Of a DNA stretch of 64,000 nucleotides, positions 56,390 to 64,000 are shown piece after piece. Position numbers and translations under genes: made by a program. The notes beneath the pieces were generated by a model. It was not told the origin of the DNA. It worked only from the letters and a program-made list of their open reading frames with translations, and searched no databases. Source of the stretch: Gammaproteobacteria bacterium (GTDB lineage Bacteria > Pseudomonadota > Gammaproteobacteria > JAUZRS01). The stretch's first letter is position 1; each line of letters starts with the position of its first letter. The DNA lies in the NCBI GenBank assembly GCA_030949385.1, contig JAUZSP010000009.1, positions 1 through 64,000 on the forward strand, given 5' to 3'.

Positions 56390-57336
56390 CTCTTTTCTCC
56401 CCATAACGCACGAATCGCCGCTACCCCTTGTCCACCTCGCTGCTGAGCGGCAACCACATCCGTTTTTGATAAACCACCCAACGCATAAACCGGCAAAGCG
56501 GCTTGTTTTACCAAATCCTGAAACGCCCCCCAACCTAGCGGTTCTGCCTCTAGATGACTCTTAGTCGGCTGAACAGGGGATAAAACAGAAAAGTCTGCCT
56601 CGATTAACGACCCTTGCCGCAACGAAGCCTCATTATGACAAGAGACCGCCAACAGACACTCCCGCGCAACGGGGCGCTGTAAAAAAGAAGCCGCCAACCT
56701 CTGGCTCAAATGCACGCCGTCCGCCGCCACCCGCTGCAACAGATCAGGGGGCGCGTTCAGTAACACCTTAGCCCCCCAGCGATGACAGAGGCTCACCACC
56801 TCCTGCGCCAAGGTTTCATAGTCACGCGCCGAAAGCGTTTTTGCCCGCAACTGCACCAGTTTAATTCCAGTGGATAAACTCTGCTCCAGCGTACTCAAAA
56901 AGACCGCTCTGTCCTTTGGCTCAGGGGTAATCAGGTAAGTTTCCGGCAAGAGCAGCGCCTGTAAAATAGCACGATTGGCTTTGGGAAAAGAGTACTTGGG
57001 CAGTTCAGACAACTCAATCCAGCGCAGCGGCTGCCCTTCTCGGGCATGGGCTACGCCCTCAAAAGCCGTCACCCGCCAGACATTTAGACAGACCGTTACA
57101 TCAGGGTAAGCGTGGGTAATGTTGATCAATGGAGTGGATGCGGTGATGCGAATACCCACCTCTTCCAACAACTCGCGTTGCAGGGTAGAAAATAGGCTTT
57201 CGCCTGCCTCTTGTTTGCCGCCGGGAAATTCCCAAAAGCCACCTTGATGGGCCTGTTTGGCACGTTGAGTAATCAGCAGACGACCTTTCGCATCAAAAAT
57301 TGCCGCCAATACCACCTGCACCACTTTAACGCTCAC
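56386..57336 (-). CDS. mutT: Nudix hydrolase (MutT-type) fused to a ThiE-like domain
   Basis: Residues 1-130 form a MutT-type Nudix domain that should hydrolyse 8-oxo-dGTP. The Nudix box G40-x5-E46-x7-R54-E-L-L-E-E-V-G61 is intact. Residues about 140-316 are a TIM-barrel like thiamine-phosphate synthase, with LVQLRAKTLSARDYETLA, DGVHLSQRLA and a phosphate-site YALGGLSKTDV. Such fusions are known in Gammaproteobacteria; whether the second half makes thiamine phosphate is uncertain, since the Mg and pyrophosphate residues are only partly evident. It lies 6 bases after argJ. Confidence 0.92.
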   Translation of the reverse strand: MSVKVVQVVLAAIFDAKGRLLITQRAKQAHQGGFWEFPGGKQEAGESLFSTLQRELLEEVGIRITASTPLINITHAYPDVTVCLNVWRVTAFEGVAHAREGQPLRWIELSELPKYSFPKANRAILQALLLPETYLITPEPKDRAVFLSTLEQSLSTGIKLVQLRAKTLSARDYETLAQEVVSLCHRWGAKVLLNAPPDLLQRVAADGVHLSQRLAASFLQRPVARECLLAVSCHNEASLRQGSLIEADFSVLSPVQPTKSHLEAEPLGWGAFQDLVKQAALPVYALGGLSKTDVVAAQQRGGQGVAAIRALWGEKR

Positions 57337-57342
57337 AAAAAA

Positions 57343-58557
57343 CTAGCTGCGGTATTCGGCATTAATGCGAACGTAATCGTAAGAGAGGTCACTGCTCCAG
57401 ACGATGGCCTGTGCCTCACCCCGTCCCAGCTCAACGCGCACGCTGATTTCCGCTTGATTCATCACCGCCTGACCAGCGGCCTCACGGTACTCCTCGGCAG
57501 GATTGCCGTTTCGAACAATGCAGACGTGATCCAGATAGATACTGATCTGCTCCACATCCAACTCTGGCAGACCTGAACGCCCCACAGCGGCTAAAATTCG
57601 CCCCCAATTAGGGTCGCTGGCAAAGAAAGCGGTTTTCACTAAAGGGGAATGGGCGATGGTAAAGGCCACTTGACGACACTCCGCTTCATTTAGACCGCCC
57701 TCAATCTGCACCGCAATGAACTTGGTTGCGCCCTCAGCGTCCCGCACAATGGCCAAGGCCAAGCTTTTGCAGGCTTCGTTCAGCGCCGCTTGAAACAGCG
57801 GCCAATGTTCAGACTCTTGATCCAAAACCAGACCACTTTGCCCCGTGGCCACCAACAGACACGCATCGTTGGTGGAGGTATCGCCATCAACAGTAATGCT
57901 GTTAAAAGACGGTTTTACTGCCGTTTGCAAAGCCTGTTGCAGATCCTCCTGAGACACCTCAACATCGGTAGCCAAATAGGCCAGCATGGTGGCCATATTG
58001 GGGTGGATCATGCCTGAACCTTTGGCGATACCGGTAATGGTCACCGTCTGGCCGGCCATCTCGAATTGCTCAGAAAACCCTTTAGCGCAGGTGTCGGTGG
58101 TCATGATGCCCTGCGCCGCCTCTGCCCAACGATCTTCATGCAGCGCCGTCAGTGCCTGCGGAATGCCCAGCTGAAAACGGCTCATGGGCAACCGTTCACC
58201 AATCACACCTGTGGAGAAAGGCAACACCTGTTCCACGACCACACCCGCTTCAGTCGCCAACCAAGCACAGCACTGTTGAGCGTCAGCCAAACCACCTTGC
58301 CCCGTACCCGCATTGGCGTTACCGGAATTGATCAACCAGTAACGCGGAGCCTGCTGCGCCAGAAAATCTTTAGCCAGCGTCACGGGCGCGGCACAAAAGG
58401 CGTTTTGAGTGAAGACCGCTGCGGTGGTCGAGCCTGTGGCCAACTCCATCAACACCAAATCGTCAACACCGCTCTTTTTGATCCCACAGGCCACGCTGGC
58501 CAAACGCACTCCGGCCACCGGATGCAACTCGGGCATCACTGCTGAATTTACTGCCAT
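57343..58557 (-). CDS. argJ: Bifunctional ornithine acetyltransferase/N-acetylglutamate synthase
   Basis: ArgJ recycles the acetyl group in arginine synthesis. It has 404 residues. The precursor self-cleaves between A189 and T190 in HPNMATMLAYLATD, making Thr190 the nucleophile. The oxyanion-hole TG of FSTGVIGERLP and the GDTSTND segment near residue 223 are present. It lies 20 bases after secA on the same strand and just before the Nudix-ThiE gene, a common neighbourhood. Confidence 0.96.
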   Translation of the reverse strand: MAVNSAVMPELHPVAGVRLASVACGIKKSGVDDLVLMELATGSTTAAVFTQNAFCAAPVTLAKDFLAQQAPRYWLINSGNANAGTGQGGLADAQQCCAWLATEAGVVVEQVLPFSTGVIGERLPMSRFQLGIPQALTALHEDRWAEAAQGIMTTDTCAKGFSEQFEMAGQTVTITGIAKGSGMIHPNMATMLAYLATDVEVSQEDLQQALQTAVKPSFNSITVDGDTSTNDACLLVATGQSGLVLDQESEHWPLFQAALNEACKSLALAIVRDAEGATKFIAVQIEGGLNEAECRQVAFTIAHSPLVKTAFFASDPNWGRILAAVGRSGLPELDVEQISIYLDHVCIVRNGNPAEEYREAAGQAVMNQAEISVRVELGRGEAQAIVWSSDLSYDYVRINAEYRS

Positions 58558-58577
58558 GATCGTATTCCAATGTTCAC

Positions 58578-61292
58578 TTATTTCAATTTACCGTGGCACT
58601 GCTTGAATTTTTTCCCCGAGCCACACCAGCACGGTTCATTGCGTCCCAGTTTAGGCTGTTCACGCACGTAAGGCGTATGAATCTCTTCATCATCAGCCTG
58701 CACGTCTTCTTCTGCAACCCCGCTCTGGATTGCTGAATTGGCTTCTGCATGTTGGTAGTTCATCGGTGCCGTCTGGCGCTGACTCTCTTCAAGCCGCTCC
58801 GCATCGTCGTTTTGCACCTCCACCCGCGACAGCACCACCACCACCTCTTGTTTCACTTGATCCAAAAGCTGAGTAAACATCTCAAAGGATTCACGTTTGT
58901 ACTCTTGTTTTGGGTTCTTCTGCGCGTAACCCCGCAAACCGATACTTTGTCGCAAATAATCCATCGCCGCCAAGTGATCTTTCCATTGGGTGTCCAAAAC
59001 CTGCAACATGACCGCTTTTTCAAAACGACGCAGCGATTCCGCTCCCGCCATATCCTCTTTGGCTTGGTAACGTTCTTCTAAAGTCTGCACAATGCGCGCT
59101 CGTAACGCTTCTTCATCCAGCTCTTCGTCCTCTGCCAACCACATAGGCAGATCCATTTTTTCACCCAGCTCGTGCTCCAGCGCATCACGACAGCCTTCCA
59201 CATCCCACTGTTCATCCAGTGAACCCGGTGGAATGTACTGATCAATAATGCCATTGACCACATCCACTCGGATGGCTTTGATGATCTCCGAGGTGTCCTC
59301 GCTCGCCAACAGACTGTTGCGCTGCTCATAAACCACTTTACGCTGATCGTTAGCCACATCGTCGTATTCCAGCAGATTTTTACGCATGTCGAAGTTATGT
59401 GCTTCTACTTTACGCTGCGCATTTTCAATCGCTTTCGTGACCCACGGATGTTCAATCGCCTCACCCTCTTCCATGCCCAATTTTTGCATCAAATTGGCGA
59501 CCCGATCTGAGGCAAAAATGCGCATCAGATTGTCTTCCAATGAGAGATAGAAACGGGTCGAACCCTCATCGCCTTGGCGACCGGAACGCCCGCGTAACTG
59601 ATTATCAATCCGCCGCGATTCGTGCCGTTCGGTACCGATGATGTGCAGCCCACCGGATTTTAAGACCACGTCATGACGTTGTTGCCACGCCGTTTCCAAC
59701 TGCTCTTTTTCCGTGCTGCTGATCTCACCCTTCTCTTTTAACTCCACCACCAAGCTGCCACCCAACACAATATCCGTACCCCGACCGGCCATATTCGTAG
59801 CGATGGTGACGGCACCAGAGCAACCAGCATTGGCAACAATGCCCGCCTCACGTTCGTGCTGTTTGGCGTTCAATACTTCGTGTTTCAACGCCTTCTTTTT
59901 CAACAGCGAAGAGAGGTACTCAGAGGTTTCAATCGAGGTGGTACCCACCAACACCGGTTGCTGACGTTTCACACACTCTTCAATGTCTTCAATAATCGCC
60001 TGATATTTCTCTTCTGTGGTCAAAAACACCAGATCCGGCAGATCTTTACGCTGCATTGGCAAGTGAGTTGGCAACACCACCACTTCCAAACCGTAAATCT
60101 GTTGGAACTCAAACGCTTCTGTATCCGCCGTCCCAGTCATGCCAGACAGCTTCCCATAGAGGCGAAAGTAGTTTTGAAAGGTGATCGCAGCCAGAGTTTG
60201 GTTCTCGTTTTGCACCACCACATCTTCTTTTGCTTCCACCGCTTGATGCAGGCCTTCCGACCAGCGCCGTCCTTCCATGGTGCGACCGGTAAACTCATCC
60301 ACAATGACGATCTGACCCTCTTTAACAATGTAATCCACATCCTTTTGATAGATCACATGCGCTCTCACAGCGGCATTGATGTGGTGCATCAAGCCAATAT
60401 GAGCCGCGTCATAAAGACTCTCACCCTCTTGCAACAAGCCTTCTTCGGCTAATAGCCTCTCAACGTTTTCATGACCCGCTTCGGTGAGATAGACCTGTTT
60501 GCTTTTCTCCTCGATGCTGTAATCACCGGGACCGTCTTCCTCTTCTTGCAAGGTTAAGTGCGGCACCAATAGATTGATGCGTCGATACAATTCAGCATTA
60601 TCATTGGCGGGACCAGAGATGATCAATGGGGTGCGCGCTTCATCAATGAGGATCGAATCCACTTCATCGATGATGGCAAAATTCAACTCGCGCTGCACTT
60701 TTTCCTCTTCAGAAAAAGCCATGTTGTCACGCAAATAATCAAAGCCAAATTCGTTATTGGTGCCGTAGGTGATGTCCGCTTCATACGCCGCTCGACGTTT
60801 TTCTTGATCCATATTGGCAACAATAACGCCGTAACTCAGCCCCAAAAAATGATAGAGCTTGCCCATCCAATCGGAGTCACGATGTGCCAAGTAGTCATTT
60901 ACCGTCACCACATGCACCCCCTGACCCGACAGCGCATTGAGGTAGACCGCCAAAGTTGCCACCAAGGTTTTACCCTCACCGGTACGCATTTCGGCGATTT
61001 TGCCTTCATTCAAGACCATCGCACCAATCAGCTGCTCATCAAAATGACGCATACCTAAAGCGCGTTTTCCCCCTTCACGCACCACTGCAAAGGCCTCTGG
61101 CAATAGGTCTTCTAAGGTTTCCCCTGCTTGCAAACGCTGGCGGAACGTTTCAGTTTTGGCTCTTAAATCATCATCGCTCAAGGACTCACAATCGGACTCT
61201 AAAGCCGAGATCGCGCCAACCTCTTTTGAGAGCTCTTTAATCACGCGATCATTACGACTGCCAAACACTTTTTTAAATAAATTACTGATCAT
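58578..61292 (-). CDS. secA: Protein translocase ATPase SecA
   Basis: SecA drives preprotein export through SecYEG. It has 904 residues. Walker A is [11 protein letters not shown] near residue 105, the DEAD-type Walker B is [15 protein letters not shown] near 210, and the second NBD shows [10 protein letters not shown] near 510. The C-terminal tail ends in the zinc-binding [20 protein letters not shown], which binds SecB. An intrinsic terminator just upstream separates it from the M23 peptidase gene. Confidence 0.98.
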   Translation of the reverse strand: MISNLFKKVFGSRNDRVIKELSKEVGAISALESDCESLSDDDLRAKTETFRQRLQAGETLEDLLPEAFAVVREGGKRALGMRHFDEQLIGAMVLNEGKIAEMRTGEGKTLVATLAVYLNALSGQGVHVVTVNDYLAHRDSDWMGKLYHFLGLSYGVIVANMDQEKRRAAYEADITYGTNNEFGFDYLRDNMAFSEEEKVQRELNFAIIDEVDSILIDEARTPLIISGPANDNAELYRRINLLVPHLTLQEEEDGPGDYSIEEKSKQVYLTEAGHENVERLLAEEGLLQEGESLYDAAHIGLMHHINAAVRAHVIYQKDVDYIVKEGQIVIVDEFTGRTMEGRRWSEGLHQAVEAKEDVVVQNENQTLAAITFQNYFRLYGKLSGMTGTADTEAFEFQQIYGLEVVVLPTHLPMQRKDLPDLVFLTTEEKYQAIIEDIEECVKRQQPVLVGTTSIETSEYLSSLLKKKALKHEVLNAKQHEREAGIVANAGCSGAVTIATNMAGRGTDIVLGGSLVVELKEKGEISSTEKEQLETAWQQRHDVVLKSGGLHIIGTERHESRRIDNQLRGRSGRQGDEGSTRFYLSLEDNLMRIFASDRVANLMQKLGMEEGEAIEHPWVTKAIENAQRKVEAHNFDMRKNLLEYDDVANDQRKVVYEQRNSLLASEDTSEIIKAIRVDVVNGIIDQYIPPGSLDEQWDVEGCRDALEHELGEKMDLPMWLAEDEELDEEALRARIVQTLEERYQAKEDMAGAESLRRFEKAVMLQVLDTQWKDHLAAMDYLRQSIGLRGYAQKNPKQEYKRESFEMFTQLLDQVKQEVVVVLSRVEVQNDDAERLEESQRQTAPMNYQHAEANSAIQSGVAEEDVQADDEEIHTPYVREQPKLGRNEPCWCGSGKKFKQCHGKLK

Positions 61293-61323
61293 GAAGTTAC
61301 GGCCTGTGGAAGTTCAACCATAG

Positions 61324-61353
61324 AAAAACCATTCAGACATTACAGCTGAATGG
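61324..61353 (-). terminator. Intrinsic terminator downstream of the M23 peptidase gene
   Basis: On the minus strand an 8-bp stem (CCATTCAG / CTGAATGG, arms 61346-61353 and 61329-61336) with a nine-base loop is followed by U5. It lies between the M23 gene and secA and should isolate secA transcription. Confidence 0.7.
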
Positions 61354-61434
61354 CAATCGTTATGTGTCTAAAAAAGGGAGTATGTTAATGCCTGTGGCGC
61401 TTGAATCCAACCGGATTAAGTATTGCTTGTCTTG

Positions 61435-62352
61435 TTAGTCGCTTTTTCGTCGAGATCGAACGAATTTGACCGGGTTAATCTGGCGTCCCTTTTTGAGTAA
61501 CTCAAAATGCAGATGCGGTCCGGTAGAGCGACCACTGGAACCCATTTTAGCAACCTCCTGCCCCTGACTGACCAGATCACCCTTCTGCACCAGAACTTTG
61601 GCACCGTGTGCATAACGGGTACTGTAACCGTTGCCATGCTGAATCTCGACCAACTGACCGTAACCGTGCCGCTTGCCGGCCCAACTCACCACACCACTGG
61701 CCACTGCATAAATGCTGCTGCCCATTTTACCAGCGAAATCAATTCCCTTGTGCATCTGTGGTTTGCCCGAAAAAGGGTCGGTTCTGATCCCATAAGCCGA
61801 AGACATCCAGCCTTTTTTAATCGGCCGACCTGCGGGCAAAATTTCATTGCGCAAACGGCGTTCAAATAACACCGACTCCAGAATGCTCAATTTTTCTTCA
61901 CGCAACTGCATCTGCACCTGTAAAGTTTGAGCCATTCGCCCCAAGTCTGACAGCGTGTATTCGGCGATTTGCGCATCGGATACCGGCCCACCCAAAGGAG
62001 GCACTTGGCTAAAGTCAAACTCTTGGTCGTCTAATTTTGCCACTTTCACCAAACGCGCTCCTAACGCATCCAAACGGGTCATGTACGCTTGCAGTTGACC
62101 TAAATGGCGTGTCAGAGCCGTGACTTCTGATTTTGCCTGCTGTAACTGCTCTTGACTCTCACGCTGCTGACGAATATCAGCGTAATTCAATTCAGGCATT
62201 TCATTTGAGTTTTGATGCACACCCAACTGATACCCCCAATAAAGCGGCGTGATCAACAGGGATAAAAACAAAAAACCCAATAGCAAAAACTGCACAGGGG
62301 AGTTGATTTGCCGTGAGCGAGCGCCCGACTTACTAAAAATAATAATGTTCAT
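61435..62352 (-). CDS. M23-family (LytM-type) peptidase, membrane-anchored
   Basis: From the ATG at 62352 (MNIIIFSKSGARSRQIN) the protein is 305 residues. One N-terminal membrane segment (about 22-45) is followed by a coiled-coil (about 58-95). The C-terminal LytM domain has zinc ligands HKGIDFAGK (His and Asp) and the GRSTGPHLHFELL HxH. All ligands are present, so it may be an active endopeptidase cutting peptidoglycan cross-links or an amidase activator. It lies upstream of secA, a frequent gamma arrangement. Confidence 0.92.
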   Translation of the reverse strand: MNIIIFSKSGARSRQINSPVQFLLLGFLFLSLLITPLYWGYQLGVHQNSNEMPELNYADIRQQRESQEQLQQAKSEVTALTRHLGQLQAYMTRLDALGARLVKVAKLDDQEFDFSQVPPLGGPVSDAQIAEYTLSDLGRMAQTLQVQMQLREEKLSILESVLFERRLRNEILPAGRPIKKGWMSSAYGIRTDPFSGKPQMHKGIDFAGKMGSSIYAVASGVVSWAGKRHGYGQLVEIQHGNGYSTRYAHGAKVLVQKGDLVSQGQEVAKMGSSGRSTGPHLHFELLKKGRQINPVKFVRSRRKSD

Positions 62353-62452
62353 AACAGAACCGCGCTGACAAACAGGGGTGGCCACCACCCTCTTCTGTGG
62401 GATACTCTATTCATTATGAGACTCAAACAAAAATCAATTGATTAGATAGACC

Positions 62453-62902
62453 ATGCAAAACCTCTACCTCCTTGTACCCAAAAATGTGGGGCGTAAAGCC
62501 TCTCGACTCGCCATATTAACCCAGCGCCTACACCACTGCTTGCCCATCGAGTGCCATTCACACTGCCAAGTCATTGAGCTGGTCGGGAAAAAATTAGAAA
62601 TTCTTGCAGATTCACCGGCTTGGGCAACACGCATTCGTTTTTATAACAAAGAAATTGTCCATAACCTCAACAAAATTGCCGCCATTCACTTACAGACAAT
62701 TAAGGTCAAAGTCGGAGCAAAAAAAACAGTTCTACGAAAACCTGCCACGAGCAAAAAACGCTCAGCAATCAAGTCAACCCAAGCCGCCGTTTCACTCCAG
62801 CACTTGGCCGAGAGCATCAACGACCCAAAACTAAGTCAATCACTGCAACGTCTGGCAACCCACGTCGGACAAACTGCGAAAAACCAAAAGAACCCTTTTT
62901 AA
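62453..62902 (+). CDS. dciA: DciA-family helicase-loader protein (DUF721)
   Basis: DciA proteins help load the replicative helicase DnaB in bacteria that lack DnaC/DnaI. It has 149 residues. The DUF721 core shows [34 protein letters not shown] near residues 40-75, the usual W-A-T-x-L/R-R pattern. A basic linker ([20 protein letters not shown]) and helical tail follow. It overlaps the convergent lpxC stop by 4 bases and is divergent from the M23 gene. Confidence 0.88.
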   Translation: MQNLYLLVPKNVGRKASRLAILTQRLHHCLPIECHSHCQVIELVGKKLEILADSPAWATRIRFYNKEIVHNLNKIAAIHLQTIKVKVGAKKTVLRKPATSKKRSAIKSTQAAVSLQHLAESINDPKLSQSLQRLATHVGQTAKNQKNPF

Positions 62903-63819
62903 GTCAGCTCTGTCTCAATAAGCGGTTCTATGTAAGAAATAGGCAGATCTGCCACGTCTTCAAATACCACCTCTTCCCAAGCAGACTTATCCTTAAGCAA
63001 CGACCTTAACAAGCGATTATTCAGGGCATGCCCTGATTTATGGCCAGAAAAAGCCCCAATCAAACTGTAACCCAGCAAGTAAAGATCACCAATCGCATCA
63101 AGAATTTTGTGTTTTACAAACTCATCTTCATAACGCAGGCCGTCTTCATTCAAAATACGGCAATCATCCACCACGATGGCATTGTCCAAACTGCCACCCA
63201 GAGCCAAATTATTTCGACGTAATTTTTCAATGTCCTTGGCAAAACCAAAGGTGCGGGCGCGACTCACCTCTTTAACAAATGAGGTAGTGGAAAAATCAAT
63301 CTCGGCTTTTTGATCGACATCCTTAAAGATAGGATGATTAAAGTTAATGGTGAAACTGACCTTAAAACCGTCAAATGGCTCTAACTTCGCCCATTTCTCA
63401 CCATCTTCAACGATGACCGTCTTTTTTATCCGAATAAATTTTTTCGCCGCATCCTGCTCAACAATGCCAGCAGACTGAATCAAGAAGACAAAAGGACCTG
63501 AACTGCCGTCCATAATAGGCACTTCCGGCGCGCTCAAATCAATATAAGCGTTATCAATTCCCAATCCCGCCAAAGCCGACAACAAGTGTTCAACAGTGGA
63601 AACCAACACCCCATTATTACTTAAGGTTGTCGATAGCTCCGTGCTACCCACATTTAGGGGATGCGACCTAATCTCAACGTGCGGTTCCAAATCAACACGA
63701 CGAAAGACAATACCGGTATCAATCGCTGCGGGTCTGAGAGTCAAGTAGACCTTGTCCCCCGTATGCAGCCCAACGCCCGTAGCATGAATTTTATTTTTTA
63801 ATGTGCGTTGCCTAATCAA
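62899..63819 (-). CDS. lpxC: UDP-3-O-acyl-N-acetylglucosamine deacetylase
   Basis: LpxC performs the committed step of lipid A synthesis using a zinc ion. It has 306 residues, the standard size. Zinc ligands are H78 ([12 protein letters not shown]), H237 and D241 ([14 protein letters not shown]), and the catalytic H264 lies in [11 protein letters not shown]. The N-terminus [20 protein letters not shown] is typical. ftsZ, the usual upstream neighbour, is not within the 180 bases to the window edge. The presence of lpxC shows a Gram-negative outer membrane with lipid A. Confidence 0.97.
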   Translation of the reverse strand: MIRQRTLKNKIHATGVGLHTGDKVYLTLRPAAIDTGIVFRRVDLEPHVEIRSHPLNVGSTELSTTLSNNGVLVSTVEHLLSALAGLGIDNAYIDLSAPEVPIMDGSSGPFVFLIQSAGIVEQDAAKKFIRIKKTVIVEDGEKWAKLEPFDGFKVSFTINFNHPIFKDVDQKAEIDFSTTSFVKEVSRARTFGFAKDIEKLRRNNLALGGSLDNAIVVDDCRILNEDGLRYEDEFVKHKILDAIGDLYLLGYSLIGAFSGHKSGHALNNRLLRSLLKDKSAWEEVVFEDVADLPISYIEPLIETELT

Positions 63820-63979
63820 TGGATGACCTCATTCGCTCAATTTTTCACGTTATCGCAGCGCCTAGCTCCATTATCCTCCCTATCCCACATGGTTCTCAGG
63901 AACCAATGACAACGCCGACGGCTGCCGATTCTATCTAATTCAAACCGACATCTCCATAAAAATAACAAGAGGAGAGGCA

Positions 63980-64000
63980 ATGAAACCTCGTTCCTTGCAT
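63980..64000 (+). CDS. Possible start of a new gene running off the right edge
   Basis: An ATG at 63980 is preceded by a strong AGAGGAGAGG ribosome site and opens seven codons (MKPRSLH) before the window ends. It is divergent from lpxC with a 160-base spacer. Nothing can be said of the product; it could be spurious. Confidence 0.35.

Overview
This window is chromosomal DNA from a gammaproteobacterium, probably free-living or environmental and outside the enteric group. The gene orders are typical of Gammaproteobacteria: rlmE-ftsH-folP-glmM-tpiA-secG-tRNA-Leu(GAG) followed by nuoA-N; divergent epmB against efp-epmA; pilS-pilR-pilA-pilBCD-coaE-zapD; and secA-argJ close to dciA/lpxC. I cannot name a genus from the sequence alone.

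Layout. 1-14494 (minus strand) holds the 14-gene complex I operon, with nuoN running off the left edge and nuoD split by one extra base in an A7 run. 14656-21105 (minus) holds tRNA-Leu(GAG), secG, tpiA, glmM, folP, ftsH and rlmE. 21083-28662 is mixed housekeeping: a small membrane protein, yhbY, a degenerate squalene/phytoene-synthase homologue, yciK, an FHA protein, prmB, psd, an HExxH protein, and the EF-P modification set epmA, efp, epmB. 28868-33335 (plus) carries a FimX-like REC-PAS-GGDEF-EAL protein with degenerate catalytic motifs and a remarkable five-heme secreted protein with a DNRLRE-type domain and a GlyGly-CTERM tail. Both are frameshifted at low-complexity sequence. 33424-38375 has parC, pgeF, rluD and bamD.

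38376-44237 is the accessory region. It contains one visibly AT-rich gene for a roughly 996-residue Sacsin/NOV-like ATPase with a DUF3883 C-terminus, broken by five one-base homopolymer indels. That gene is followed by half of an attC-like palindrome, a complete IS66-family element, a REP-like palindrome and an orphan ribbon-helix-helix antitoxin-like gene. 44481-54308 has nadE and a type IV pilus block: the PilS/PilR two-component system, a sigma-54 promoter, two tandem pilins, then PilB, PilC and PilD. With the FimX-like protein this gives a pilus regulation and assembly module. 54312-63819 has coaE, zapD, a lipoprotein, a Nudix-ThiE fusion, argJ, secA, an M23 peptidase, dciA and lpxC. A new plus-strand gene may begin at the right edge.

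Eight apparent frameshifts occur in this window, all at homopolymers or a short tandem repeat and none accompanied by a nonsense change. One hits nuoD, whose loss would disable complex I. This points to read or assembly indels for at least part of them. The most novel-looking biology is the five-heme protein, in which every CxxCH is followed by a conserved His (+24 in four modules, +23 in the fifth) and no module has Met, and the single-gene AT-rich cassette ending in an attC-like half site.
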